NCBI GenBank assembly: GCA_021794595.1
Contig: JAJYQN010000004.1
Span: 1 to 49,052 of the forward strand
Origin: Pseudomonadota bacterium
GTDB taxonomy: Bacteria > Pseudomonadota > Gammaproteobacteria > Acidiferrobacterales > Acidiferrobacteraceae
DNA length: 49,052 bases
Direction of reading: 5' to 3'
Shown: piece by piece, positions 17,453 to 24,800 of the stretch
Layout of the letters: each line of letters starts with the position of its first letter
Position numbering within the stretch: the first letter of the stretch is position 1
Translations under genes and position numbers: made by a program
Notes under the pieces: model-generated
Database searches by the model: none
Told to the model about the DNA's origin: nothing
The model's input: the letters and a program-made list of their open reading frames with translations, nothing else

Positions 17453-17505
17453 CCCAACCGCCCACTCCTCGGGGTCTTATCGGGGCACGGGCACGGAGAG
17501 ATGCC

Positions 17506-18012
17506 ATGCTTGTCAAAGATGTCATGACCACCAATGTCAGAACCGCGCGTCGCGACACGCGGGTCCGCGACGTGGCCATCCTGATGTGCTTTCATCGTAT
17601 TAGCGGTCTGCCGGTGATCAACGAAGACCGGACTATAATCGGCGTCATCTCGGAAAAGGACGTCTTAAGGGCCATGTACCCAAAGATCGACGAGGCCATG
17701 CGCCTTGCGCAAACGCCGCATTTCGAGGAGCTCGAGTCGGAGTATCGGGACGTCCTCAATCTTCACGTCGAGGCCTTGATGAGCCGTCGCGTGTTCACGG
17801 TCGGCCCAAACGACCCGATCTTGCGCGCCGTGTCCGTGATGTTCGCCCACAAAATCCGCCGCATTCCGGTGGCCGACCACGGACAGCTGACCGGCATCCT
17901 GAGCATCGGCGATGTCCATAAGGCCATCTTCAAAGAAACCTTCGATCGCGAGTTTGGCGACGAGACCTCGCATATCGGCGAGGTCCAGGATAAGCACCTC
18001 GTATCGTCCTAA
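17506..18012 (+). CDS. Tandem CBS-domain protein
   Basis: A 168-aa protein made of two CBS domains: residues about 1-65 (VKDVMTTNVRTARRDTRVRDVAILM ... GLPVINEDRTIIGVISEKDVLRA) and about 85-150 (VEALMSRRVFTVGPNDPILRAVSVM ... RRIPVADHGQLTGILSIGDVHKAI). CBS pairs bind adenine nucleotides and act as energy sensors. No effector domain is attached, so its partner is unknown. A GGAGAG sits upstream of the ATG. It converges on pilU, and the two stop codons overlap. Confidence 0.93.
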   Translation: MLVKDVMTTNVRTARRDTRVRDVAILMCFHRISGLPVINEDRTIIGVISEKDVLRAMYPKIDEAMRLAQTPHFEELESEYRDVLNLHVEALMSRRVFTVGPNDPILRAVSVMFAHKIRRIPVADHGQLTGILSIGDVHKAIFKETFDREFGDETSHIGEVQDKHLVSS

Positions 18013-19178
18013 CTCGCCTCTGAAAGCGCCTCGGGCGGCTCGGGAGCGTCAGCGACCATACTGAACTCGGTAGGCGCCTGTTCCGCCCCCGAGGCCTTGC
18101 CGCGCAGCTTGATGGCCAAGCGCAACTCGTTGACCGAATCCGCATTGCGTAGGGCGTCCTCGTAGCTAATCACGCCGCTTTCATACAGGTCGAAAAGGGC
18201 CTGATCGAAGGTCTGCATACCCTGCTCCCGCGACTTGCTCATGGCCTCCTTCAAGGAATGCACCTCACCCTTAAAGATCAAATCGGAGACCAAGGGGGTA
18301 TTGAGCAATATCTCCACGGCCGCCGCCCGACCCTTGCCATCAGCGCGCGGGATCAGGCGCTGCGAGACAAGTGCACGGGTATTGAGCGACAAATCCATGA
18401 GCAGCTGGTTGCGCCGCTCCTCGGGGAAAAAATTGACGATGCGATCGAGCGCCTGGTTGGCGCTGTTGGCGTGCAAGGTCGCCATGCAGAGATGCCCGGT
18501 CTCGGCGAAGGCGATCGCGTACTCCATGGTGTCCCGGTCACGAATCTCGCCGATCAGAATGACATCCGGCGCCTGGCGCAAGGTGTTTTTGAGTGCCGCG
18601 AACCAGTTGTGCGTATCAGCACCCACCTCCCGGTGCGTAATGAGGCAATTTTTGTGACGATGAACGTATTCCACCGGGTCTTCTATCGTAATGATATGCC
18701 CGTGTGAATTTTCGTTGCGATAATCGATCATCGCGGCAAGCGATGTCGACTTCCCGGAACCCGTACCGCCCACCAGGATGACCAAGCCCCGCTTTGTGAG
18801 ACACACCTCGCGCAAAACCGAGGGCAGATTGAGGTCATCGAAGGTCGGGATCTTGCTCGTGATGGTACGCAACACGATCCCTGTGTGTCCTTGCTGCACG
18901 AAGACGTTCACCCGAAAGCGCCCTATGCCGGGCGGGCTAATGGCAAAGTTGCATTCCTTCTCGGTCTCGAACTCCAGACGCTGCTTTTCGTTCATGATAG
19001 CGTGAGCAAAGGCCTGGGTGTGCACGGGCGTCAAGCGCTGCTGTCCGGCCGGCGTCATCTTGCCGTCCAACTTGATGGCCGGCGGAAAATCCACGGACAA
19101 GAAGAGATCCGAGGCCTTTTTGCTCAACATAAATTTTAGCAAGCCGTGTAGGCTGCTCGTGGCTTGTTCAGGCGTCAT
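18009..19178 (-). CDS. pilU: Twitching motility ATPase PilU (PilT/PilU family)
   Basis: A 389-aa hexameric secretion-type ATPase that assists type IV pilus retraction. The start ATG is 19178, with a GTG directly before it as an alternative. The N-terminal domain begins LLKFMLSKKASDLFLSVDFPPAIK. Walker A is GLVILVGGTGSGKSTSLAAMI (about residues 128-148), the Asp box is IITIEDPVEYVHRHKNCLITHREVG, Walker B is PDVILIGEIRDRDTMEYA, and the His box is GHLCMATLHANSANQALDR. The phrase 'KNCLITHREVGADTHNW' is more PilU-like than PilT-like. No pilT is visible nearby. Confidence 0.93.
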   Translation of the reverse strand: MTPEQATSSLHGLLKFMLSKKASDLFLSVDFPPAIKLDGKMTPAGQQRLTPVHTQAFAHAIMNEKQRLEFETEKECNFAISPPGIGRFRVNVFVQQGHTGIVLRTITSKIPTFDDLNLPSVLREVCLTKRGLVILVGGTGSGKSTSLAAMIDYRNENSHGHIITIEDPVEYVHRHKNCLITHREVGADTHNWFAALKNTLRQAPDVILIGEIRDRDTMEYAIAFAETGHLCMATLHANSANQALDRIVNFFPEERRNQLLMDLSLNTRALVSQRLIPRADGKGRAAAVEILLNTPLVSDLIFKGEVHSLKEAMSKSREQGMQTFDQALFDLYESGVISYEDALRNADSVNELRLAIKLRGKASGAEQAPTEFSMVADAPEPPEALSEAS

Positions 19179-19321
19179 CACATCCTCACAAACGGGGCAC
19201 AGAGACTATCAATCGAAGAAACGGTCCGCGCATCGGGGGCCGATTGCACCGCTCTTAAGGGAAGTGTAGCCAGAAAGAACGCGAAGGGAAGGGCGTCCCT
19301 TCACAAAGATTCGCGGATCCC

Positions 19322-20407
19322 TTACGGGTTACCGGTCGCCAAGATGTGGGCCACCGTCAAAGAAAGGGCCTCGGCGCTCGATACGGCCGGCATAAGGGGT
19401 GTGCACCGCCAAAAAAGCGGCGCAAGCGTCGCAAACGAGGGCTCGATGCGCCCACAAATCAGGATTACCGGCTTCCCCAAGGCCTGGGCCTTAGCGGCGA
19501 CCACCTGCGGCCCTTTGCCGTAGGCCGTCTGACCATCGCAGGCGCCCTCCCCCGTGATCACAAGATCCGAGGCGGCGATCGCCTGATGAAGGCCCGTCAG
19601 ACGGGCAATAGTCGGGGCGCCAGGGGCAAGACGAGCGCCAAGCAGCGCCAACGCAAAACCCAAGCCTCCGGCCGCCCCGCTACCGGGAAGCTCTCGGGCA
19701 CGGCGTCCAAAATGAGACTCCAACAGGTCCGCCGCTCGCCCCAGGACCCCTTCCAAGGTCTCGAGATCGGAGCGCTCGGCGCCCTTTTGAGGGGCAAACA
19801 AAGCGGCGCCTTCGGGTCCCAGCAAGACATTCCGGACATCGGCCAGCACGACAAGGCGCGTCTGGCGCAGGCGTGGATCTAGCCCTCCCATCCCCGCGAC
19901 CCAGGCAGTCTCCAGGCGGATCGCCGACCTCGGCCCCTGAAAACGCAAACCCAGGGCCGACAAAAGCCCGACTCCGGCATCGCAGGTCGCGCTCCCCCCC
20001 AGCCCGACGTAGATCGTGCGGGCCCCGCGATCAAGGGCACACCGTATGAGCTGGCCCAAGCCATCCGTGCACCGTTCAGAGAACGGACAGCGGGCACCTA
20101 GCGCCTGTCCTACCACGAGGGCGCTCTCAATAATGGCCGTGCGCCCGCCAAGGCGATCGACAAGGCCAAAGACCACCTCTCGTCTCTGCCCGCAGGCATC
20201 GTCGACCTCCGCGCTCACGCGCTCGCCGCCCAGGGCCGCCAGCAACACATCGAGCGTCCCGTCACCGCCGTCCGGCAAAGGACGCAAGAACACCGGGCGA
20301 CCGGGACAGGCCCGCTCGACACCTACGGCCATGGCGCGGGCAGCCGAAAGCGGGGACAAGGTCCCCTTAAAGGCGTTCGGGGCCAGGACTACCGGCGAAA
20401 CAGCCAC
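19322..20407 (-). CDS. Glycerate kinase (GlxK/GarK family)
   Basis: A 361-aa enzyme that phosphorylates D-glycerate. I start at GTG 20407 (VAVSPVVLAPNAFKGTLSPLSAARAM), the family N-terminus; the longer frame to 20644 would read through the DUF2905 gene. Other motifs are RPLPDGGDGTLDVLLAALGG, GLGQLIRCALDRGARTIYVGLGGSATCDAGVGLLSALG and the C-terminal LVITGEGACDGQTAYGKGP. The product 2-phosphoglycerate enters lower glycolysis. Its start overlaps the DUF2905 gene by 19 nt, so they are probably co-translated. Confidence 0.93.
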   Translation of the reverse strand: MAVSPVVLAPNAFKGTLSPLSAARAMAVGVERACPGRPVFLRPLPDGGDGTLDVLLAALGGERVSAEVDDACGQRREVVFGLVDRLGGRTAIIESALVVGQALGARCPFSERCTDGLGQLIRCALDRGARTIYVGLGGSATCDAGVGLLSALGLRFQGPRSAIRLETAWVAGMGGLDPRLRQTRLVVLADVRNVLLGPEGAALFAPQKGAERSDLETLEGVLGRAADLLESHFGRRARELPGSGAAGGLGFALALLGARLAPGAPTIARLTGLHQAIAASDLVITGEGACDGQTAYGKGPQVVAAKAQALGKPVILICGRIEPSFATLAPLFWRCTPLMPAVSSAEALSLTVAHILATGNP

Positions 20408-20580
20408 ACGAGAAGACTCAGGACAACACTCACTATCAAGGACGCCGCCCAGAGAACATGAATGCGGACATCGCCCACGCGCAAGGCCCATTCCCCGGGG
20501 CCGCGCAGACCAGCCCATGCGTCCCATAAAAGGCCGACTACCACCAAGGCAAGGCCTATGATAATCAGATCGCGACCCAT
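20389..20580 (-). CDS. DUF2905 family small membrane protein
   Basis: A 63-aa protein starting MGRDLIIIGLALVVVGLLWDA, the characteristic DUF2905 opening. It has two membrane helices at about residues 4-20 and 40-60 (HVLWAASLIVSVVLSLLVWLF). GGAGGG precedes the tandem ATGs; I use the last one (20580), which gives the family N-terminus and some spacing. The function is unknown. It overlaps glycerate kinase and follows a receiver-domain remnant. Confidence 0.85.
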   Translation of the reverse strand: MGRDLIIIGLALVVVGLLWDAWAGLRGPGEWALRVGDVRIHVLWAASLIVSVVLSLLVWLFRR

Positions 20581-20739
20581 CATTCCCTCCATTGACGCGC
20601 GGCGTCCAACTCATGGATATCATAAGGTTTGGCGACGATGCCAACTAGGCCATGACTCTGGTAATCCGTCATAATGAGATCCGTGGAAGAGTCGCTGGCA
20701 ACCCAGGCCCGGATCTCAGTGTCCCAGGCCCGAGGCCAA
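20580..20739 (-). pseudogene. Response-regulator receiver domain remnant (hybrid kinase C-terminus)
   Basis: Between the cytochrome stop and DUF2905, the minus strand reads IRAWVASDSSTDLIMTDYQ and then SHGLVGIVAKPYDIHELDAA before a TGA at 20580-20582. This matches the C-terminal end of receiver domains of hybrid histidine kinases: SGYS(T/N)DPIM..Y...GF.GV.AKPY.I.EL, including the conserved Lys-Pro pair. There is no start codon and no phospho-acceptor Asp segment, so only about 45-50 residues of the tail survive. The identity is from pattern memory; the truncation is seen. Confidence 0.6.
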
Positions 20740-20742
20740 CCG

Positions 20743-22107
20743 TCAGCGTTGGGGCCTGGGTCTCGCTTCTAAAAAGGCGGCGAGATCGTAGGCCTGCCCC
20801 GACCGCAAACTGTCGGGTTTTCCGTAAGGCATGGTCGCCGCCAGAAACGCCGCCAGGGTGGGCATATGGCCAAGACTTGAGCGCTGACCGAAACTCAGCC
20901 GCCCCCAGACCGGCGGAAACATGCCGCCGCCCTGGGTGCGGATACCCTGGCCATTCCCGCCATGACAGACCTCGCAACGATGGACGTACAAGGCCGCGCC
21001 CGCGACGACATTCGGTGCCCGGGCTGGGCGCGGCAAAGCCGGATAACCACGCCCGGCGATATGAGCCCCGATGGGCGCCCCGCGGCTCATCCAATGGACG
21101 TAGGCCAAGAGATCCGTCATGACCGGGCTCCCTATAGGCGGCGCCATGCCGCTCTCGCTGTGAACGAAGGCCGCCTGTATCCGGCCCGCCAAGGTCACCA
21201 CCCGCCCGTCATGGACCCTCGGGTAGAGCGCCTCCGCCGCCCACAGGGGTCCGGCATTCGGCAAACGTCCCTCGCCCATATGACAATCCCGACAGGATAG
21301 GGCATTCCCGACATAACGGGGCACGTAACGCCGCGTATGATCAAAAATAGCACGCCCGCGAAGAACGGCCCTCCCGAACACCGTGATAGGTACCGCCGAC
21401 CGGCGGGGCGGAGAAAAGTTTTGATCAAAGAGCCGCGTGATGCGCGGGTTGGGGCGGGACGGGAGAAGGCGCGGCTCGGTTCCGATCGTGCGCAGGTATA
21501 AGGCCAGATCGGAGATTTGGCGGTTGCTTAAAGGCCGGGCCGCCGAGCGCATGAGCCCAAGGCCCAGACCACGCCGGCCCCCCGCCCGAAACGAGCGTAG
21601 CTCCTCCTTGATATAGGCTTGCGACTGGCCGGCAAGCCAGGGAAAACGGGCACCTACACCCTGCGCCTGGGGACCATGACACCGGGCACAGGCAACGACC
21701 TTGTCCTGAAGATCACCATGCTCATAAAGGCGATAGCCGCGTGTCATACGGGACCGACTCACGCGTTGCGCAAGACGCCGCACACGGGGACGGAAGGCCG
21801 CGTAATAGTCAACTACCGCCCCCATCGCTTGCGGCGAAAGGTCGCGGGCGATCGGCGTCATGATGCCATTTAAGCGTGCGCCATCGGCAAAAGACCGTAA
21901 GGCGCCCAACAGGTAGGACGGATTGAGCCCGACCAGGCGCGGATAAGCAAAATGGCGGCGGCCCTGTCCTTGCGGGCCATGACAATCGGCACACGCCTCG
22001 ACATGACCTTGCCCATAAAGAGCGATCCGCTTCCCGAGAGACAAAGAAGCGGCATGGACCGCCGCCAGAGCGCTCGCAGCGAAAACGAGCGCGAATACCG
22101 ACCTCAT
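20743..22107 (-). CDS. Tetrahaem cytochrome c, TsdB-TsdA-like fusion (putative thiosulfate dehydrogenase)
   Basis: A 454-aa exported protein with signal peptide MRSVFALVFAASALAAVHA and four CxxCH haem sites, at residues about 39-43, 140-144, 272-276 and 378-382. The first half is a cytochrome c4-like dihaem module, as in TsdB. The second half matches TsdA (GNALSCRDCHMGEG, GRVVTLAGRI, VMTDLLAYVHWMSRG, FPPVWGRLSF, YDLAAFLEARPRP). TsdA oxidises thiosulfate to tetrathionate in the periplasm. The segment that in TsdA reads roughly RINDCFERSMNG, with the axial Cys ligand of the active haem, reads RIQAAFVHSESG here, so that Cys is Ala (about residue 313). Activity is therefore uncertain. It overlaps the DUF3096 gene by ATGA. 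Confidence 0.85.
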   Translation of the reverse strand: MRSVFALVFAASALAAVHAASLSLGKRIALYGQGHVEACADCHGPQGQGRRHFAYPRLVGLNPSYLLGALRSFADGARLNGIMTPIARDLSPQAMGAVVDYYAAFRPRVRRLAQRVSRSRMTRGYRLYEHGDLQDKVVACARCHGPQAQGVGARFPWLAGQSQAYIKEELRSFRAGGRRGLGLGLMRSAARPLSNRQISDLALYLRTIGTEPRLLPSRPNPRITRLFDQNFSPPRRSAVPITVFGRAVLRGRAIFDHTRRYVPRYVGNALSCRDCHMGEGRLPNAGPLWAAEALYPRVHDGRVVTLAGRIQAAFVHSESGMAPPIGSPVMTDLLAYVHWMSRGAPIGAHIAGRGYPALPRPARAPNVVAGAALYVHRCEVCHGGNGQGIRTQGGGMFPPVWGRLSFGQRSSLGHMPTLAAFLAATMPYGKPDSLRSGQAYDLAAFLEARPRPQR

Positions 22108-22244
22108 CGGCCGTGAACCATCCCCAAGATGCCCATGACGATAAGATAAATAGCAACGATGTAATTCAAAAGACGCGGCACCACAAGAATCAGGATGCCG
22201 GCCAAAAGCGATATAAGTGGTGCCAATGCCAAATGAATATACAT
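22104..22244 (-). CDS. DUF3096-like 46-aa membrane protein
   Basis: A very short gene with a strong ribosome site (GGGAGGA about 10 nt before the ATG). The product starts MYIHLALAPLISLLAGILIL and continues VVPRLLNYIVAIYLIVMGIL before GMVHGR. It has two hydrophobic helices broken by a Pro-Arg turn, the layout I associate with DUF3096 proteins. The stop overlaps the cytochrome start in ATGA, so the two are translationally coupled. The role is unknown; coupling to a periplasmic cytochrome hints at a membrane partner or assembly factor. Confidence 0.8.
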   Translation of the reverse strand: MYIHLALAPLISLLAGILILVVPRLLNYIVAIYLIVMGILGMVHGR

Positions 22245-22361
22245 AGAGAACGTCCTCCCAGTTAGGTCACTCTAGCTTAGCGTATTTCCGCCGAACTCGT
22301 CCCTTCGTCCGAGTCGGCATTCGGTGAGGGCCGGTGCCCCAACATCCTCGGCCGCACGCGG

Positions 22362-23276
22362 TCAGGATAGCGAAGACGAGTCCCCCCACCTCTGGCGAGA
22401 CCCAGGGCCCTGGCCACCCTCGAAATCAACGGTCAAAAGCACGATCCCAGAGGCCGCCAATAGGAAGGCAAACGCCAAGACCGGCGTGACCCGCGCCTGA
22501 CCGAGACCGATAGCAAGCCCCGCCCCGACGAAAGGAGCGCTCGCAAAATAGCTGCTCGTGCGCGCCGCCCCCAAGGTTCTGAGCGCCAAAATGAAACAGA
22601 GGAGACTCAAACCATAGCCTAAAAAGCCCACGAGAAGCCCCGCTCCCGCCGCCCCGAACGGCAGACCGTGACCGCCCTCGAATCCCGCGAAGATCGCGAA
22701 ATCGACGATCCCGGCCACCAAACCCTTCACGCACGCGATGACGAGCGCGTCCGAATGCGCGATATGGCGGGTCAGAATATTATCAAGCGCCCACGCCAAG
22801 CTCGCGCCGGCCACCAGCCAATCACCCACGCGCCAGGAGAACGAGGACAGATTGTGGGCGCCAAGCCCAAGAGCTGCGGCACCAAAGACGACAAGCAGCA
22901 TACCCATAAGGCGCGGGCCGCTAACCGCTTCACGCAGGACAAGGCGCGCCAAAAGGACGGTAAAGACCACTTCGAGGTTTAACAACAAGGCAGCAGATAC
23001 CGAGGAGGTCCGGGCCAGACCGCTCGTGAACAGTATAGGGGCCACAATCCCGCCGCTCACAAGCGAGAATACGAACGGGAGTCCGTGACGGGGAGCGAAC
23101 TGGATGCGGTGCCCGCGAAGACGGCGCACCAAAATGACCCCGGCAAGCCCGATCCCGCAGCCCAAATAAAACACGGCGGCCAGGGCGAGCGGCGGGAGGT
23201 CCCCTAAAAGCGCCTTGCCAAGCGGAACGGTCGCGCCGAATAACACCGCCGCGACCAGCGCGAGGCCCACGCCCAT
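22362..23276 (-). CDS. EamA-family (DMT superfamily) transporter
   Basis: A 304-aa inner-membrane protein with about ten hydrophobic segments in two EamA repeats: first repeat from GVGLALVAAVLFGATVPLGKAL, second around WLVAGASLAWALDNILTRHIA. It resembles metabolite exporters of the RhaT/EamA type; the substrate cannot be inferred. I place the start at ATG 23276, just after the Yip1-like stop, because it begins the first helix. There is no clear ribosome site, so it may depend on coupling to the upstream gene or start earlier inside it. The C-terminal tail is short and Gly/Ser-rich. Confidence 0.88.
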   Translation of the reverse strand: MGVGLALVAAVLFGATVPLGKALLGDLPPLALAAVFYLGCGIGLAGVILVRRLRGHRIQFAPRHGLPFVFSLVSGGIVAPILFTSGLARTSSVSAALLLNLEVVFTVLLARLVLREAVSGPRLMGMLLVVFGAAALGLGAHNLSSFSWRVGDWLVAGASLAWALDNILTRHIAHSDALVIACVKGLVAGIVDFAIFAGFEGGHGLPFGAAGAGLLVGFLGYGLSLLCFILALRTLGAARTSSYFASAPFVGAGLAIGLGQARVTPVLAFAFLLAASGIVLLTVDFEGGQGPGSRQRWGDSSSLS

Positions 23277-23280
23277 GGAC

Positions 23281-23943
23281 TTAGATCCGGGTAGCGCGCG
23301 CGGCCGGCCTGGCGGCGGGCCGCTCTTGGCGGGGAAGACCCTGAGTGAGCCCATGACGCAGCGCATAGTGTTCGGCGTGATTCAGAAACACCATCAAAGC
23401 AAGCCCCAAGACCGTGAAGACGACCGTGGCCTTGATACGATGGACACCATGTACAGAGACGCTCGCAATAATCAGGAGAGCAAACCACCACACGAAACCG
23501 ACCAAAGCGAGGTGCGGAACAAAACCCATGACGGTGGTTACGGGCGAGATCCCATAACTGTAAGCGAAGGTGCGATACGAGGTCTCGTACGACTGGGACG
23601 ACCCCATGAGCCGCCAGAAGACAAAAAATACGGTGGTGAGAACGAACCCGGACAAGGTCAAGGCAAGCGGCGCGAGCGCCAAGGCGTGACCAGCAAACCG
23701 CAAAGCCCCCGCAGGACCGAGGACAAAGCCCTCGAAGAGCGACAACAACAGCATATCGAATAGGCCAATGACCAGCAAAAACACAAACGGGGTGCGAAAA
23801 CCCCCGGTTTTAGGCATGGTCTGAAAAAACGACACGGGTCTCAGGATGACACCCAAAGCCGTATCCGCGATAACCCTCAGTATTCCCGCTATGGTGTCTC
23901 CCGCCCGCATGCTCCCGACCCCCGTCCGTTCCGGGGCAAGCAT
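23281..23943 (-). CDS. Yip1-domain membrane protein
   Basis: A 220-aa protein (from ATG 23943; the Met at residue 12 is an alternative start) with the Yip1 pattern. An amphipathic lead-in (ILRVIADTALGVILRPVSFFQTMPKTGG) is followed by about five membrane segments: PFVFLLVIGLFDMLLLSLF, ALALAPLALTLSGFVLTTVFFVFW, TSYRTFAYSYGISPVTTVMGFVP, LVGFVWWFALLIIASVSVHGV and ATVVFTVLGLALMVFL. The C-terminus is Arg/Ala-rich. Bacterial Yip1 proteins have no settled function. It is followed at once by the EamA transporter. Confidence 0.8.
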   Translation of the reverse strand: MLAPERTGVGSMRAGDTIAGILRVIADTALGVILRPVSFFQTMPKTGGFRTPFVFLLVIGLFDMLLLSLFEGFVLGPAGALRFAGHALALAPLALTLSGFVLTTVFFVFWRLMGSSQSYETSYRTFAYSYGISPVTTVMGFVPHLALVGFVWWFALLIIASVSVHGVHRIKATVVFTVLGLALMVFLNHAEHYALRHGLTQGLPRQERPAARPAARATRI

Positions 23944-23980
23944 ACCAGCGCCCGCTCATGGACGGCTAGGGTTACATCGG

Positions 23981-24406
23981 TCAGGGGAAAGGGAAGGGAT
24001 TGCCTGTGGCTGGCGCAGACGGCGTTCCCTGGGGTGCCGGCGGGACTCCGAAACTTCCTTGGGCCGAGCCGTTATTGTTGCCGCTGGTACCGCCCTGGGA
24101 CGAGGCTGGCGGGGTAGTTACCCCCGCCCCTCCAGAGACCCCACTAAGCCCGTTTAAGAGGCTGAGGTCCGCGCTGACCAATTGACTGTCCTCGGCCAGG
24201 AGTTGACGTAGCTGCGCGGTCGTGGTCGCCGACTCCAGCTGGGCGACCACCGCGTTCTGCGTTTCCAGGTTTGCCCGTAGCTCCGCAAAGGCTTGCGCGG
24301 TCGCTGCCTGGGCACCGAAGCCTGCAGCCGATGCCGCCCAGGCAACCGGTGCCGCGATCACGCTCACGACGAGCGCCGCTTGCGCGACCGCGAACCGAGC
24401 CGCCAC
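23981..24406 (-). CDS. Exported low-complexity protein, unknown function
   Basis: A 141-aa protein from GTG 24406, with GAGG upstream, directly behind the lipoprotein gene. Residues 1-24 form a signal peptide (VAARFAVAQAALVVSVIAAPVAWA). A helical segment follows with ATAQAFAELRANLETQNAVVAQLESATTTAQLRQLLAEDSQLV in pieces, probably a coiled coil. The C-terminal third is Gly/Ser/Asn/Pro-rich (GGTSGNNNGSAQGSFGVPPA). I recognise no family. With its neighbour it forms a two-gene envelope unit. Confidence 0.6.
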   Translation of the reverse strand: MAARFAVAQAALVVSVIAAPVAWAASAAGFGAQAATAQAFAELRANLETQNAVVAQLESATTTAQLRQLLAEDSQLVSADLSLLNGLSGVSGGAGVTTPPASSQGGTSGNNNGSAQGSFGVPPAPQGTPSAPATGNPFPFP

Positions 24407-24422
24407 AGGGAAACCCCTCAGC

Positions 24423-24686
24423 CTAGCTGCCGGTGCCGGTACCCGAGCCGCTGCCCGAACCACCGCTCGCGCCGGAGCCACTCGTGCCGCCGCCCGCACT
24501 TCCGGTCCCACCACCAGAACCACCGGTGCCGCCGGAACCGGAACCGCCGCCTGCGGTGCCCGAAGAAGAACTGGTGGTGCCGGAACCCGCGCTCGAACCG
24601 CTATTCCCGCCCGCCTTGTGGTGGCATGCCGTCAACATAGTCATTAGGAGTAAGGAACTCCCCACCGCTACGAATTGTTTCCTCAT
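24423..24686 (-). CDS. Small Gly/Ser-rich lipoprotein
   Basis: An 87-aa predicted lipoprotein: MRKQFVAVGSSLLLMTMLTAC gives a signal peptide with lipobox LTAC, then HHKAGGN and an almost pure Gly/Ser/Thr tail of about 60 residues. AAGGAG stands 5 nt before the ATG at 24686. Such tails are flexible spacers; no domain is visible. The DNA of the tail is highly repetitive, and the opposite strand gives a spurious Pro-rich ORF. It is upstream of, and closely linked to, the exported protein at 23981-24406. Confidence 0.65.
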   Translation of the reverse strand: MRKQFVAVGSSLLLMTMLTACHHKAGGNSGSSAGSGTTSSSSGTAGGGSGSGGTGGSGGGTGSAGGGTSGSGASGGSGSGSGTGTGS

Positions 24687-24800
24687 GCGCACTCCTTGTA
24701 AATTGGGTTAAGAAGAGGAAGCAACGATACCAAGATATTTAAGAGGTCGCATAAGACTTATGGCAGACTGCGCATGGCTCAGCCATACGGGCTACGCACC

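Noticed and set aside
20408-20644. Longer glycerate kinase start
   Set aside because: It would run antiparallel in meaning to the DUF2905 frame and carries no family similarity; GTG 20407 gives the conserved N-terminus.
24433-24711. Pro-rich plus-strand ORF (PEPLPEPPLAPEP...)
   Set aside because: It is the complement of the Gly/Ser codons of the lipoprotein; repeat-driven openness, no ribosome site.
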